Counted from the stretch's first letter, positions 1 to 8,983 are shown. The stretch is DNA of 64,000 bases from an uncultured Collinsella sp. (GCA_958412345.1 CATYSO010000002.1:94127-158126), one strand, 5' to 3'. Program-made: numbers and translations. The notes: a model not told the origin generated them from the letters alone.

Positions 1-1254
1 AAAGAATTGCGCGAAAAGATTCTTTTTACCATAGCTATGCTCGTCGTGTACCGCATTGGTGCGCACGTTCCTGTGCCCGGCATTCCCTTCCAGGGGATGC
101 TGGGCCTTTTCTCGACCGATAACAATTCGGTCGCCGCAGGTGCTATGGCCCTCCTGAATCTTTTCTCTGGCGGCGCGTTGAGCTATGTGTCGGTATTTTC
201 GCTGGGCATCATGCCTTACATCACCAGCTCGATCATCCTCCAGATGCTCCAGGCCGTTGTGCCTTCCCTGCATGAGCTTGCCCGCGAGGGCGAGGTTGGT
301 CAGACCAAGATTACGCAGTATTCGCGTTACCTCACCCTGGCTCTGGCAATCCTCAATTCCGTGGGTTACCTCTTCCTCTTTAAGAGCTTCGGCATCAGCT
401 TCAATGGCGCCGGCGCTCCCGAGATCATCTTCGACCTCATGATCGTCGGCACGCTCACCGCGGGCGCCATGCTGATCATGTGGATTGGTGAGCTCATCAC
501 CCAGCGCGGTATCGGCAATGGCATGTCGCTGATCATCTTCGCGAACATCATGGCCGGTCTGCCGCAGGCGATCTTCTCCAGCACCGAGGGCAATGCCGGT
601 GGCATCATCACCATGGTGATCATCTGCGCCATCATCTTGCTGGTTATCCCGCTGATTGTTTTCCTCGAGCGCGGCCAGCGCCGCATCCCGGTCTCCTACG
701 CCAAACGCGTCGTGGGCCGTCGCATGATGGGTGGTCAGACCACCTATCTGCCCATCAAGGTCAACACCGCGGGTGTCGTGCCGATCATCTTCGCTTCGGC
801 GCTGCTGTACTTCCCGGCTCAGATTGCCGTGTTCTTCCCCGGCATCGGCTGGATTCAGGCAGTTGCCTCTGCGCTTTCGACCGGTTGGCTCAACTGGGTG
901 CTTAACGTTGTCCTCATCGTGTTCTTCGCGTACTTCTACACCTCCATGGTGTTCAACCCCGATGACACGGCCGATAACCTTAAGAAGCAGGGCGGCTTTA
1001 TTCCGGGCGTGCGTCCGGGTAGGGCTACCGCGGCCTACATCAAGAACGCGCTCAACAAGATCACGCTTCCCAGCGCTGTCTTTTTGGCGCTCATCGCCAT
1101 CGTTCCTTCGATCATCTTCTCCTTCACGGGTAACCATCTGATCCAGGCTTTTGGCGGCACGTCCATCCTCATCATGGTCGGCGTCGTGCTCGACACGGTC
1201 GATAAGCTCGAAGGCCAGATCAAGATGTATGATTACGATGGATTCTTTAAATAG
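1..1254 (+). CDS. secY: Preprotein translocase subunit SecY (5' end outside window)
   Basis: Central channel subunit of the SecYEG translocon in the cytoplasmic membrane; with SecA (encoded at 29.7 kb) it exports unfolded proteins. The open frame runs in from base 1, so the start and the first dozen or so residues lie upstream; the TTG at 7 is internal. About 415 residues remain, with alternating hydrophobic segments, the early motif YRIGAHVPVPGI, the loop ERGQRRIPVSYAKR, and a C-terminal tail ending YDYDGFFK, all typical of SecY. It ends TAG 18 bases before adk in the classic secY-adk-map order. Family assignment is secure. Confidence 0.97.
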   Translation, partial: KELREKILFTIAMLVVYRIGAHVPVPGIPFQGMLGLFSTDNNSVAAGAMALLNLFSGGALSYVSVFSLGIMPYITSSIILQMLQAVVPSLHELAREGEVGQTKITQYSRYLTLALAILNSVGYLFLFKSFGISFNGAGAPEIIFDLMIVGTLTAGAMLIMWIGELITQRGIGNGMSLIIFANIMAGLPQAIFSSTEGNAGGIITMVIICAIILLVIPLIVFLERGQRRIPVSYAKRVVGRRMMGGQTTYLPIKVNTAGVVPIIFASALLYFPAQIAVFFPGIGWIQAVASALSTGWLNWVLNVVLIVFFAYFYTSMVFNPDDTADNLKKQGGFIPGVRPGRATAAYIKNALNKITLPSAVFLALIAIVPSIIFSFTGNHLIQAFGGTSILIMVGVVLDTVDKLEGQIKMYDYDGFFK

Positions 1255-1272
1255 GCTAGAGGAGGATTGCTC

Positions 1273-1899
1273 ATGAACCTCGTATTGCTCGGAGCTCCGG
1301 GTGCCGGTAAGGGCACCGTCGCACAGGAGCTCGTTGCCGAGTTTGGCGTCGCTCACATTTCCACGGGCGACCTGCTGCGTGCTGCCGTCAAGGGTGGCAC
1401 CGAGCTTGGTATTCAGGCTAAGAAGTACATGGACGCTGGCGAGCTCGTCCCCGACCAGCTCGTGATCGACCTTGTCAAGGAGCGCCTTGCCGCCGATGAC
1501 GCCCAGCAGGGCTTCATCCTCGACGGCTTCCCGCGCAACACCGCCCAGGCTGTGACGCTCGATTCCGAGCTCTCCGCCATGGGTCGTGAGATTGATTGCG
1601 CCCTTCTGGTCGATGTGGCCCCCGAGGTCATCATCGATCGTCTGTCTTCGCGTCGCACCTGCCGCGCCTGCGGTTACACCGGCACCGCCGCCGATGTCAC
1701 CTGCCCCAAGTGCGGTGGCGAGATGTACCAGCGCGACGACGACAAGCCCGAGACCATCAAGAACCGTCTCGACGTCTACGAGAAGTCCACGAGCCCGCTC
1801 GTCGACTACTATCATGGCCAGGGTCTGCTCAAGTCGGTCAACGGTGACCAGGCTCGCGAGACCGTGTACGGGGATGTCAAAGAGGCTCTCGGTCTATGA
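1273..1899 (+). CDS. adk: Adenylate kinase, zinc-type LID
   Basis: Cytosolic enzyme that interconverts ATP + AMP and 2 ADP. P-loop GAPGAGKGT at residues 7-15, NMP-binding region with STGDLLR, and DGFPRN further on. The LID carries two Cys pairs (CRAC and CPKC), indicating a structural zinc site as in Gram-positive and actinobacterial long-form enzymes. I chose ATG 1273 because GGAGG lies at 1261-1265, 7 bases upstream; the TTG at 1267 sits too close to it. 208 residues, normal length. Its TGA overlaps the ATG of map by four bases (ATGA), so the two are translationally coupled. Confidence 0.96.
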   Translation: MNLVLLGAPGAGKGTVAQELVAEFGVAHISTGDLLRAAVKGGTELGIQAKKYMDAGELVPDQLVIDLVKERLAADDAQQGFILDGFPRNTAQAVTLDSELSAMGREIDCALLVDVAPEVIIDRLSSRRTCRACGYTGTAADVTCPKCGGEMYQRDDDKPETIKNRLDVYEKSTSPLVDYYHGQGLLKSVNGDQARETVYGDVKEALGL

Positions 1900-2684
1900 T
1901 CAAGATTAAGTCTGCAACGCAAATCGAGCAGATGAAGAAGGCAGGAGCGCTATCTAAGATGGCGCTCCGCCACGTTGGAGCCATGGTGCGCCCCGGCGTT
2001 TCGACTTTTGAGCTCGATCAGCTCGCGGAGCAGATTATCCGCATGCATGGCGGCACCCCGGCCTTTAAGGGTTACGGCGGGTTCCCGGGGACCATTTGCG
2101 CATCGATCAACGATGCCGTGGTCCACGGTATTCCCAACCCCGACATGATCCTGCGCGATGGCGATATCATCTCCATCGATACCGGAGCTGTCGTTGACGG
2201 TTGGGTCGGCGATAACGCTTGGACGTTTTTCGTCGGTACCCCCACGCCCGAGGCCAAGGCTTTGTGCGAGGTCACGCGCGATTGCCTTAAGGCTGCCATC
2301 GAGCAGGCTGTTCCCGGTAACCATATCGGGGACGTCGGTTATGCCGTTCAGTCCCTCGCCGAGTCTCACGGTTACGGCGTGCTTCGCGACTATGTGGGCC
2401 ATGGCATTGGCCGTGTGATGCACGAGGACCCCAACGTTCCTAACTATGGAAAGAAGGGGAGGGGCGTTCGCCTCCAGGCCGGCATGGTCATTGCCATCGA
2501 GCCGATGGTTACGATGGGTTCCAATCATGTGAGCACGGGCTCCGACGGTTGGATTGTTACGACCAACGACCACCTGCCCGCCGCGCACTACGAGAACACC
2601 GTCGCCATTACCAATGACGGTCCGGTGATTCTCACCACCGACGCGCAAGGTGCTTGGTGTTCCTTGCAGGGCGGTGAAATGTAG
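1896..2684 (+). CDS. map: Type I methionine aminopeptidase
   Basis: Removes the N-terminal methionine from nascent proteins. 262 residues with the pita-bread fold signatures: HGIPN, metal ligands in SIDTGAVVDGWVGDNAW (two Asp), GHGIGRVMHEDPNVPNYG (His), AIEPM (Glu) and a final Glu in HYENTVAI. Start is the ATG overlapping the adk stop. It is the usual partner of adk in the secY operon. There is no N-terminal zinc-finger extension. Confidence 0.96.
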   Translation: MIKIKSATQIEQMKKAGALSKMALRHVGAMVRPGVSTFELDQLAEQIIRMHGGTPAFKGYGGFPGTICASINDAVVHGIPNPDMILRDGDIISIDTGAVVDGWVGDNAWTFFVGTPTPEAKALCEVTRDCLKAAIEQAVPGNHIGDVGYAVQSLAESHGYGVLRDYVGHGIGRVMHEDPNVPNYGKKGRGVRLQAGMVIAIEPMVTMGSNHVSTGSDGWIVTTNDHLPAAHYENTVAITNDGPVILTTDAQGAWCSLQGGEM

Positions 2685-2764
2685 GGGCCGCGTTCAAACA
2701 CGTCGGCATTTACATTTCTTAAAAGTAACAAGTTCCGCTTAGTTGTGGAGCCATTACGAAGATA

Positions 2765-2793
2765 TTACGATACGTGCATGCGTATTGTAGAAT
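2765..2793 (+). promoter_or_regulatory. Candidate sigma-70-type promoter for infA-rplQ
   Basis: TTACGA at 2765-2770 and TAGAAT at 2788-2793 are separated by 17 bases, about 40 bases before the infA start, in an A+T-rich stretch of an otherwise GC-rich region. It would give the infA-to-rplQ part of the operon its own transcription start. Sequence match only. Confidence 0.5.
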
Positions 2794-2832
2794 ACTCAAT
2801 CGCTGTCGTTTTCTAGAGAAAGATGATTGCTT

Positions 2833-3051
2833 GTGAAGAAGGAAGACGCAATTGAGCTCGAGGGTACGGTAAAGGAACCGTTGCCCAATGCCATGTTTAA
2901 GGTCGAGCTCGAGAACGGTCATTCGGTTCTGTGCAACATTTCTGGCAAGATCCGAATGAATTACATCCGTATTCTCCCCGGTGACAGGGTTGTCGTGGAG
3001 CTTTCCCCGTACGACCTGACCCGCGGCCGCATCACCTATCGCTACAAATAG
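2833..3051 (+). CDS. infA: Translation initiation factor IF-1
   Basis: Small OB-fold protein that binds the 30S A site during initiation. Reading from GTG 2833 gives 72 residues starting M-K-K-E-D-A-I-E-L-E-G, the canonical IF-1 start and length, with KIRMNYIRILPGDRV and the C-terminal SPYDLTRGRITYRYK. A TTG six bases upstream would add two residues and is less likely. No strong ribosome-binding site precedes it; only GAGAAAG at 2815-2821 is purine-rich. Conserved position between map and rpmJ. Confidence 0.95.
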   Translation: MKKEDAIELEGTVKEPLPNAMFKVELENGHSVLCNISGKIRMNYIRILPGDRVVVELSPYDLTRGRITYRYK

Positions 3052-3201
3052 CGGCACGCATACACGCACTCCATTTCCGGCTGCAGGCTTAGCTCAACCT
3101 ACGGTCGGATTGTGTGTGAAGACCAGCCATAGTTTTAAACGCCTGCGGCTGGGCGAGTAGATAGTAGGGAAGTAGTTTGAGCGCTACCGAAAGGAAGAAC
3201 G

Positions 3202-3315
3202 ATGAAGGTACGTCCTTCGGTCAAGAAGATGTGCGATAAGTGCAAAATCATTAGGCGCCATGGCAAGGTCCTCGTCATTTGCGAGAACCCCCGTCATAAG
3301 CAGCGTCAGGGTTAA
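3202..3315 (+). CDS. rpmJ: 50S ribosomal protein L36
   Basis: A 37-residue protein beginning MKVRPSVKKMCDKCK, with the CxxC...C...H zinc-ribbon pattern of L36 and a C-terminus NPRHKQRQG. AAGGAAG at 3191-3197 acts as ribosome-binding site. It is 14 bases from rpsM in the standard infA-rpmJ-rpsM order. This is the zinc-binding (C+) form. Confidence 0.96.
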   Translation: MKVRPSVKKMCDKCKIIRRHGKVLVICENPRHKQRQG

Positions 3316-3329
3316 GAGAGGAGACTACG

Positions 3330-3704
3330 TTGGCCCGTATTAATGGTGTCGACCTCCCGCGTGAGAAGCGCGTTGAGATCGGTCTGACCTACATTTACGG
3401 CATCGGCCGCACCACTGCGACGAAGATCTGCGTCGAGTGCAACGTTAACGTGGATACGCGCGTTAAGGACCTCACCGAGGATGAGGTTAACGCCATCCGC
3501 GATTATATCGATAAGAACCAGATCATGGTTGAGGGCGACCTCCGCCGTGAGCGCAACCAGAACGTCAAGCGCCTTATGGACATCGGCTGCAACCGCGGCC
3601 TTCGTCACCGCAAGGGCCTCCCGGTCCGCGGCCAGCGCACCCACACTAACGCTCGTACCCGCAAGGGCCCGAAGCGTCAGATCGGTGCTAAGAAGAAGAA
3701 ATAA
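3330..3704 (+). CDS. rpsM: 30S ribosomal protein S13
   Basis: Binds the 30S head and contacts 5S rRNA/L5 and the P-site tRNA. 124 residues with ARINGVDLPREKRVEIGLTY near the N-terminus and RGLRHRKGLPVRGQRT near the basic C-terminus. It starts at TTG 3330, placed 6 bases after GAGAGGAG; the N-terminal sequence matches the family exactly from here, so the rare start codon is well supported. Confidence 0.96.
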   Translation: MARINGVDLPREKRVEIGLTYIYGIGRTTATKICVECNVNVDTRVKDLTEDEVNAIRDYIDKNQIMVEGDLRRERNQNVKRLMDIGCNRGLRHRKGLPVRGQRTHTNARTRKGPKRQIGAKKKK

Positions 3705-3718
3705 GGAGCGCTAGATAG

Positions 3719-4123
3719 ATGGCTACTGCTAAGAAGAACGTTCGCGCTGCCCGTCTGAAGCGCGCGGACCGTAAGAACATTTCCGTGGGCCAGGCTCACA
3801 TTCGTTCTACGTTCAACAACACGATCGTTTCGATCACCGATCCCCAGGGCAACGTCATTTCCTGGAAGTCGGCTGGCCAGGTGGGCTTCAAGGGCTCCCG
3901 TAAGTCCACGCCGTTCGCTGCCCAGATGGCTGCCGAGGCTGCTGCCAAGCAGGCCATGGAGCACGGTATGAAGAAGGTTTCCGTCTTCGTCAAGGGCCCC
4001 GGCTCCGGTCGTGAGACCGCCATCCGCTCCCTCCAGGCCGCTGGCCTCGAGGTCTCGAGCATCCAGGACAAGACCCCCATTCCGCACAACGGCTGCCGCC
4101 CCAAGAAGCGTCGCCGCGTGTAA
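3719..4123 (+). CDS. rpsK: 30S ribosomal protein S11
   Basis: Platform protein of the 30S subunit. 134 residues; contains HIRSTFNNTIVSITDPQGN, GPGSGRETAIRSLQ and the conserved end HNGCRPKKRRRV. ATG 3719 follows AAGGAG at 3703-3708. Follows rpsM by 14 bases. Confidence 0.97.
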   Translation: MATAKKNVRAARLKRADRKNISVGQAHIRSTFNNTIVSITDPQGNVISWKSAGQVGFKGSRKSTPFAAQMAAEAAAKQAMEHGMKKVSVFVKGPGSGRETAIRSLQAAGLEVSSIQDKTPIPHNGCRPKKRRRV

Positions 4124-4142
4124 CTGAAAGGATCGTATCAAT

Positions 4143-4739
4143 ATGGCAATCGACAGGACTCCTGTTCTTAAGCGCTGCCGTCAGCTCGGGATCGATCCCG
4201 CTGAGCTCGGTTACAGCAGCAAGAAGGAATCTATCCGTCAGCCCAAGCGCCGTCGCAAGGAATCTGAGTACGGCATGCAGCTGCGCGAGAAGCAGAAGGT
4301 CAAATTCATCTATGGCGTTCTGGAGAAGCAGTTCCACGGCTACTTCAACAAGGCCCGCAAGATGAACGGCGTCACCGGTGAGAACCTCATGATCATCCTT
4401 GAGTCTCGCCTCGACAACGTCGTCTTCCGTCTTGGCTTCGCCCGCACCCGCAAAGAGGCTCGTCAGTCCGTCCGTCACGGTCACTTCACCGTGAACGGCA
4501 AGCGCGTGGACATCCCGTCCTACCGCGTCAAGGCCGGCGACGTCGTCGCTGTCGGCGAGAAGTTCCGTGACCTCCTCCCCATCAAGGAGGCCCTGATTTC
4601 CTCCGAGCGCTTTGAGGTTCCTGGCTGGCTCGAGGTCGATATCGAGAAGCTGTCTGGTAACGTGCTCGCTCTGCCGACGCGTGAGCAGATCAGCGGTGAT
4701 ATCAACGAGCAGCTCATCGTCGAGCTCTACTCTAAGTAG
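4143..4739 (+). CDS. rpsD: 30S ribosomal protein S4
   Basis: Primary 16S rRNA-binding protein. 198 residues, slightly short for the family. It has an S4 RNA-binding domain (LESRLDNVVFRLGFARTR, then RQSVRHGHFTVNGKRVDIPS) and the C-terminal INEQLIVELYSK. The N-terminal region begins AIDRTPVLKRCRQLGIDP and lacks the Cys zinc cluster of some S4 proteins. Its location between rpsK and rpoA fits the operon. Confidence 0.97.
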   Translation: MAIDRTPVLKRCRQLGIDPAELGYSSKKESIRQPKRRRKESEYGMQLREKQKVKFIYGVLEKQFHGYFNKARKMNGVTGENLMIILESRLDNVVFRLGFARTRKEARQSVRHGHFTVNGKRVDIPSYRVKAGDVVAVGEKFRDLLPIKEALISSERFEVPGWLEVDIEKLSGNVLALPTREQISGDINEQLIVELYSK

Positions 4740-4771
4740 TCCATCCGGGCTGCTGAGGCTGGAGGTAATAC

Positions 4772-5713
4772 ATGTCAGAATTCATTAGGCCTCAGGTTCA
4801 GGTCGAAGAGATCAACGAGACGTCTGCTCGTGTCTCCGTCGAGCCGCTCGAGCGTGGTTACGGCGATACGCTGGGTAACTCCCTTCGTCGCGTTCTTCTG
4901 TCCTCGCTCGAGGGTGCCGCCGTCGAGGCTATTCAGATCGATGGTGCGCAGCACGAGTTCATGACCATCCCTAACATGGTCGAGGATGTCACCGACATCG
5001 TCCTGAATGTCAAGGGTCTTGTCTTCAGGGCTCTCGGCACGACCGACGAGGCGACCGCCACCATCTCGGTTGACGGCCCCTGCGAGGTCACCGGTGCGGA
5101 CTTCTTTATTCCGTCCGAGTTTGAGCTGGTCAACCCCGAGCAGCACATCGCTACGCTCACCGAGGGTGGCCATCTCACCATGAGCATGCGCATCGGCTAT
5201 GGCCGCGGCTATGTTTCTGGCGAGGCCAACAAGCGCGACAACGATCCCATCGGTGTGATCCACGTCGACTCGCTGTACTCGCCGGTTTCCCGTTGCGCCA
5301 AGCTCGTTGAGGCTTGCCGTGTCGGTCAGCACACCGACTACGACCGCCTTGTCCTCGAGATCGAGACCAACGGCTCCATCGCCCCGCGCGACGCCGTGGT
5401 CCAGGCTGCCAATATCATCAACCAGCATATGGCCGCCTTTATGAACCTTGCCGAGACCCCCGAGGTCGAGGAGGAGGCTTCGATCTTCGCTCCCGAGGTC
5501 ACCAACGACAACGCCGAGTTGGACAAGCAGATCGAGGATCTGGACCTTTCTGTCCGTTCCTACAACTGCCTTAAGCGCGCCAGCATTCACTCGGTCCGTC
5601 AGCTCGTTGAGTTCTCGGAGAACGATCTGCTCAACATCCGTAACTTCGGTGTTAAGTCGATCGAGGAAGTGAAGGACAAGCTTGAGTCCATGGGCCTGAG
5701 CCTGAAGGCTTAA
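4772..5713 (+). CDS. rpoA: RNA polymerase alpha subunit
   Basis: Dimerises to seed RNA polymerase assembly. The N-terminal domain (about residues 1-230) includes RGYGDTLGNSLRRVLLSSLEGAAV. A linker leads to the C-terminal domain (about 245-313) with DLSVRSYNCLKRASIHSV and NIRNFGVKSIEEV, which contacts DNA UP elements and activators. GGAGG precedes ATG 4772. 313 residues, normal length. Confidence 0.98.
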   Translation: MSEFIRPQVQVEEINETSARVSVEPLERGYGDTLGNSLRRVLLSSLEGAAVEAIQIDGAQHEFMTIPNMVEDVTDIVLNVKGLVFRALGTTDEATATISVDGPCEVTGADFFIPSEFELVNPEQHIATLTEGGHLTMSMRIGYGRGYVSGEANKRDNDPIGVIHVDSLYSPVSRCAKLVEACRVGQHTDYDRLVLEIETNGSIAPRDAVVQAANIINQHMAAFMNLAETPEVEEEASIFAPEVTNDNAELDKQIEDLDLSVRSYNCLKRASIHSVRQLVEFSENDLLNIRNFGVKSIEEVKDKLESMGLSLKA

Positions 5714-5743
5714 TGCTTCGCATATTTGAGGAGAAACTAGACC

Positions 5744-6211
5744 ATGCGTCACAACGTTAAGAAGGGCCTGAAGCTCGGCACCGATGCGAGCCACACCAAG
5801 GCCATGAAGAAGAGCCTTGCTAAGGCCCTCTTCGAGAACGACCGCATCAAGACCACCGAGACCCGCGCTAAGGCGCTGCGTTCGGTCGTCGACCCGATCA
5901 TCACTTGGGCCAAGAAGGGCGACCTGCACTCTCGTCGTCTGGCTATCGCCAAGCTCGGCGATAAGCAGCTCGTTGCCGAGATCTTCGACAAGGCTGCCCA
6001 GGGCATGTGGCAGGACCGCAACGGCGGTTACACCCGCATCATGAAGCTCGGCAACCGCAAGGGCGACAACGCTCCCATCGTTATCATGGAGCTCGTCACC
6101 GAGCCTTGCACGCCTAAGGCCAAGAAGGCTGCTCCGGCCCCCAAGAAGGCCGCTGCTCCCAAGAAGGTCGAGGCCGTCGAGGAGGCTCCTGCTGAGGAGA
6201 CCGCTGAGTAG
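5744..6211 (+). CDS. rplQ: 50S ribosomal protein L17 with Ala/Lys/Glu-rich tail
   Basis: The core L17 domain occupies residues 1 to about 117 (MRHNVKKGLKLG, RRLAIAKLGDK, RNGGYTRIMKLGNRKGD, VIMELV). About 38 further residues form a low-complexity tail of KKAAPAPKK-like repeats that turns acidic at the very end. E. coli L17 ends near residue 127 without such a tail. Last gene before a strong terminator, so the operon probably ends here. L31 at 28.9 kb carries a similar alanine-rich tail. Confidence 0.96.
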   Translation: MRHNVKKGLKLGTDASHTKAMKKSLAKALFENDRIKTTETRAKALRSVVDPIITWAKKGDLHSRRLAIAKLGDKQLVAEIFDKAAQGMWQDRNGGYTRIMKLGNRKGDNAPIVIMELVTEPCTPKAKKAAPAPKKAAAPKKVEAVEEAPAEETAE

Positions 6212-6237
6212 ACTTTCCGTCTGCATAGGCTATATTC

Positions 6238-6268
6238 GAGGGGTACGTTCGCGTGCCCCTCTTTTTTT
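6238..6268 (+). terminator. Rho-independent terminator after rplQ
   Basis: GAGGGG (6238-6243) pairs with CCCCTC (6256-6261) across a 12-base loop, followed by seven T. It separates the ribosomal operon from truA. Confidence 0.85.
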
Positions 6269-6303
6269 GTCGCGATACCTTTACTTGTTTGTTGGGAGCG
6301 CCC

Positions 6304-7128
6304 ATGACTGCGCCGTCTGATTTCAATTCGATTTCCGAGCTTGACGCCACACTCGTATTTCGCGTGGCCTATGATGGCTCGTCGTATAGCGGATTTGCCG
6401 AGCAGCCGGGACAGACGACGGTTGCGGGTGAGCTACGTCGAGCCATTGAGACGCTGCTTCGCCGCCCGATCGATCTGACGTGCGCGGGGCGTACCGATGC
6501 CGGCGTGCATGCCGTGGCTCAGTACATCAGCGTGCCCGTAACGGACGCTGAGCTCGCTTGTACGCGCCGTAGGTGGCTGCGGGCTATGGATGCCCTGCTG
6601 CCCAAAGATATCGCCATTAACGAGGTCTATAAGGCCCGTAAAGGCTTTTCTGCGCGTTTTGACGCGCGTTCCCGTACGTATACGTACCGTATTGCCGATC
6701 GAGATGCGCGCCCCGTGCTGTCCCGCGGTGCCGTGTGGTGGCATCGCTATCCCTTGGATGTTGAGGCTATGTCTGCTGCCTGCCCTGCGCTGCTGGGCGA
6801 GCAGGACTTTAAAAGCTTTTGCAAGGTTGCTTCGGCCGTTGGCAAGCCCACACATCGCTGCGTGATGCGTGCCGAATTTGGCCATGAGGTTGCGTTTGGC
6901 GAGGACATCCTGACGTTCACCATCGAGGGCAATGCGTTTCTGCATTCGATGGTCCGTACGATCGTGGGCACGCTTGTCGAGATTGGCATGCATCGCCGTG
7001 AACCCGAGTGGATGCGCGAGGTTATCGATGCTTGCGACCGTACCGCCGCGGGCCCCACGGCGCCCGCCTGCGGCCTTACGTTTATGGGCGTGGATTACGA
7101 TCCCGCCGAGCTTGTCGTGCTCGACTAG
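6304..7128 (+). CDS. truA: tRNA pseudouridine(38-40) synthase TruA
   Basis: Converts uridines 38-40 of the tRNA anticodon arm to pseudouridine. 274 residues; CAGRTDAGVHAVAQ contains the catalytic Asp, and FLHSMVRTIVGTLVEIG is the conserved C-terminal helix. ATG 6304 follows GGGAG at 6294-6298; a longer in-frame reading starts inside the terminator and is rejected. truA commonly follows rplQ, but here a terminator lies between, so it may need its own promoter or read-through. Confidence 0.95.
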   Translation: MTAPSDFNSISELDATLVFRVAYDGSSYSGFAEQPGQTTVAGELRRAIETLLRRPIDLTCAGRTDAGVHAVAQYISVPVTDAELACTRRRWLRAMDALLPKDIAINEVYKARKGFSARFDARSRTYTYRIADRDARPVLSRGAVWWHRYPLDVEAMSAACPALLGEQDFKSFCKVASAVGKPTHRCVMRAEFGHEVAFGEDILTFTIEGNAFLHSMVRTIVGTLVEIGMHRREPEWMREVIDACDRTAAGPTAPACGLTFMGVDYDPAELVVLD

Positions 7129-7289
7129 GGGAGGGCTCGACGCGTCGTGCGTCGACTCCTGTCATCTGTGGGCTGCGCGTGTGCAACATCTGTTCTTGGC
7201 GTGCAATACAACCGGTGTCTCATTGCTTTTATTGCCGGGGTGTACCATGAACAACGGTTTGATTCATTTCTGTCGAGAGGACGGATAAT

Positions 7290-8330
7290 TTGGTTCGACG
7301 TGGCTCGCATCCGCGACTTTCGGTGATCCTTGTGATAGAAGGTTCGCCCAGCTATGCGATGCGTGCGCTCGAGAGTATCCAGAACCAAGACCTCTACGAT
7401 TTGCAGATTGTCGTTGTCTGTCGCGATGCTGCGCCCGGTGTGCGCCGTTCGCTTCAAGTTGCTGCCGACAGGGACATTCATATTGATTTGATTGACGTCG
7501 AGGACGCGACGCGCGGCGCGTGTCTTCGTGCCGGTTTTGCTGCCTCGCGCGGCTCTCAAATCATCGCCATGAACGCCGATGAGTGGTTTGCTCCGCAATC
7601 CCTTTCCAAGATGGTCGATATCGCGTGCGATACTGCGGCAGACATAGTGTTCCCCACGGTGTCGCTCGACCGCTATGATGCACATCGAGAGCGCCATTCG
7701 CGCGTCTTGGATGCTACTCATATTTCCATTGATAGCAAATCTTCGATGGTGGCCGGGCTGCCTCAGTTGATTTTAGGCGGCTTGGTTGCTCAAGTCTCTG
7801 GCGTGATGTATAGCCGTCCGCTGTTTGAGGCATGCCTTTTGTGCGACAAGGCGTTTCGCACAGTTGGGTTTATGGCATGCGCGCTCTCGCAGGCGCAGCG
7901 TGTCTCCGGATGCGGCGACGCTTGTTTCCACGCGGTAGCGCCTAAGCTTACAGATGCCTTTGATCCCACCATGTATGCCAGGGTATCCGATGACACCCGA
8001 GCGCTCGACGAGCTTGCGGACTCACTCTCGGAAGCAGATAGCGGTGGTCGGCTCAAGCTGGCAAGCCAAAAGTTCTACTTTGTCGGACTGGTCGCCTGCA
8101 TCGAGAATTTGTGTCTGAGCCCGCATGGGGTGTCGTCAATCGAGCGTTCCGCCCGCATGCGTGATATGCTCGAGGCGCCTCGAACCCGTCAGATGGTCGC
8201 CGCGCTCAAGGACAACCATCGGGGACTGGGTCTGTTGTTTGGGCCGATCGCCAGCGCTAAGCCCGCGCGCTGCGTGATGTGTACGCATCTGGCAGCTTTT
8301 CTTAACCGGACGGGCGCAAAAACCGCCTAA
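7290..8330 (+). CDS. Family 2-like (GT-A) glycosyltransferase
   Basis: 346 residues starting at TTG 7290 after GAGAGGA. The first ~110 residues follow the GT2 pattern: RLSVILVIEGS, a second strand LQIVVVCRD, and MNADEWF where GT2 enzymes have the metal/nucleotide-binding DxD-type turn. The rest is divergent with no membrane span, so it is probably cytosolic or peripheral. Substrate unknown; envelope polysaccharide is a guess. It stands alone between truA and argR. The DxD equivalent reads NADE, which is atypical, so catalytic activity is not assured. Confidence 0.7.
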   Translation: MVRRGSHPRLSVILVIEGSPSYAMRALESIQNQDLYDLQIVVVCRDAAPGVRRSLQVAADRDIHIDLIDVEDATRGACLRAGFAASRGSQIIAMNADEWFAPQSLSKMVDIACDTAADIVFPTVSLDRYDAHRERHSRVLDATHISIDSKSSMVAGLPQLILGGLVAQVSGVMYSRPLFEACLLCDKAFRTVGFMACALSQAQRVSGCGDACFHAVAPKLTDAFDPTMYARVSDDTRALDELADSLSEADSGGRLKLASQKFYFVGLVACIENLCLSPHGVSSIERSARMRDMLEAPRTRQMVAALKDNHRGLGLLFGPIASAKPARCVMCTHLAAFLNRTGAKTA

Positions 8331-8415
8331 ACGGCTCATTACGAAACAAACTTGCATAGAATTGTTTCGAAATGCGTTCTTATACACAAAAGCCTTCAAA
8401 TAGCGTTAAACTATT

Positions 8416-8432
8416 CAATCACTGATTGATTG
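8416..8432. promoter_or_regulatory. Small inverted repeat upstream of argR (possible operator)
   Basis: CAATCA (8416-8421) and TGATTG (8427-8432) form a perfect 6-bp inverted repeat with 5-base spacing, ending 30 bases before the argR start, in a locally AT-rich stretch. It could be an autoregulatory site, but it is not a clear match to a canonical ARG box. Confidence 0.3.
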
Positions 8433-8462
8433 TCTCCGCCATCTTTTGGAGAGAGGGTTTGT

Positions 8463-8900
8463 ATGGCTAAAAAACGCAATGGGCGCCAGGATGCCATTAG
8501 AGATATTGTGCGCAATAAGGATGTCCGCACGCAGCGCGTGCTGGTTGATGAGCTCCGCGCTATGGGCTTTGATTGCACGCAGGCGACTGTCTCTCGCGAT
8601 ATTGCCGATATGGGGCTGCGTAAGCTCCCTGAGGGCATCTATGTTCTGGCAGAGGACCTGCACCTGCAGCGTATGGTTTCCGAGCTCGTAACGGGCGTTC
8701 TGCGTACCGATAATCTGGTCATGATCAAGGCTCAGCCTGGCACGGCTTCCGGCATCGCCGCCGCCGTTGATGCGGCAGAGTTGCCCGATGTACTTGGCTC
8801 GCTTGCCGGCAACGATACGATTTTGGTTATTGCCCAGACGGCCGAGGACGGCGAGCGTCTCGAGGCGCTGATCAATAAGCTGAGCAATTCTCGCAAGTAG
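8463..8900 (+). CDS. argR: Arginine repressor ArgR
   Basis: 145 residues. N-terminal winged helix (residues ~5-70) with TQATVSRDIADMGLRKLPEG, the ArgR recognition segment; C-terminal hexamerisation and arginine-binding domain with GTASGIAAAVD and LAGNDTILVIA. ATG 8463 lies after GGAGAGAGG. It regulates arginine biosynthesis/catabolism in response to L-arginine. No arg genes are adjacent, so it acts in trans. Its own terminator follows at 8951. Confidence 0.93.
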   Translation: MAKKRNGRQDAIRDIVRNKDVRTQRVLVDELRAMGFDCTQATVSRDIADMGLRKLPEGIYVLAEDLHLQRMVSELVTGVLRTDNLVMIKAQPGTASGIAAAVDAAELPDVLGSLAGNDTILVIAQTAEDGERLEALINKLSNSRK

Positions 8901-8950
8901 GCGTGCGGGTCGTGCGCTCGGCATTGTGTGCGCTGACATAGTGGCTTGTA

Positions 8951-8983
8951 AGGGGTATCGACGTTGGTCGGTACCCCTTTTTT
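8951..8983 (+). terminator. Terminator after argR
   Basis: GGGGTATCGAC (8952-8962) pairs with GTCGGTACCCC (8967-8977), with one wobble, a 4-base loop and six T. Confidence 0.85.

Noticed and set aside
4775..6226. Long minus-strand open frame (483 codons) opposite rpoA-rplQ
   Set aside because: Antisense to two conserved genes; its existence follows from GC-rich codon bias, and the translation is low-complexity Leu/Gly/Asp-rich.
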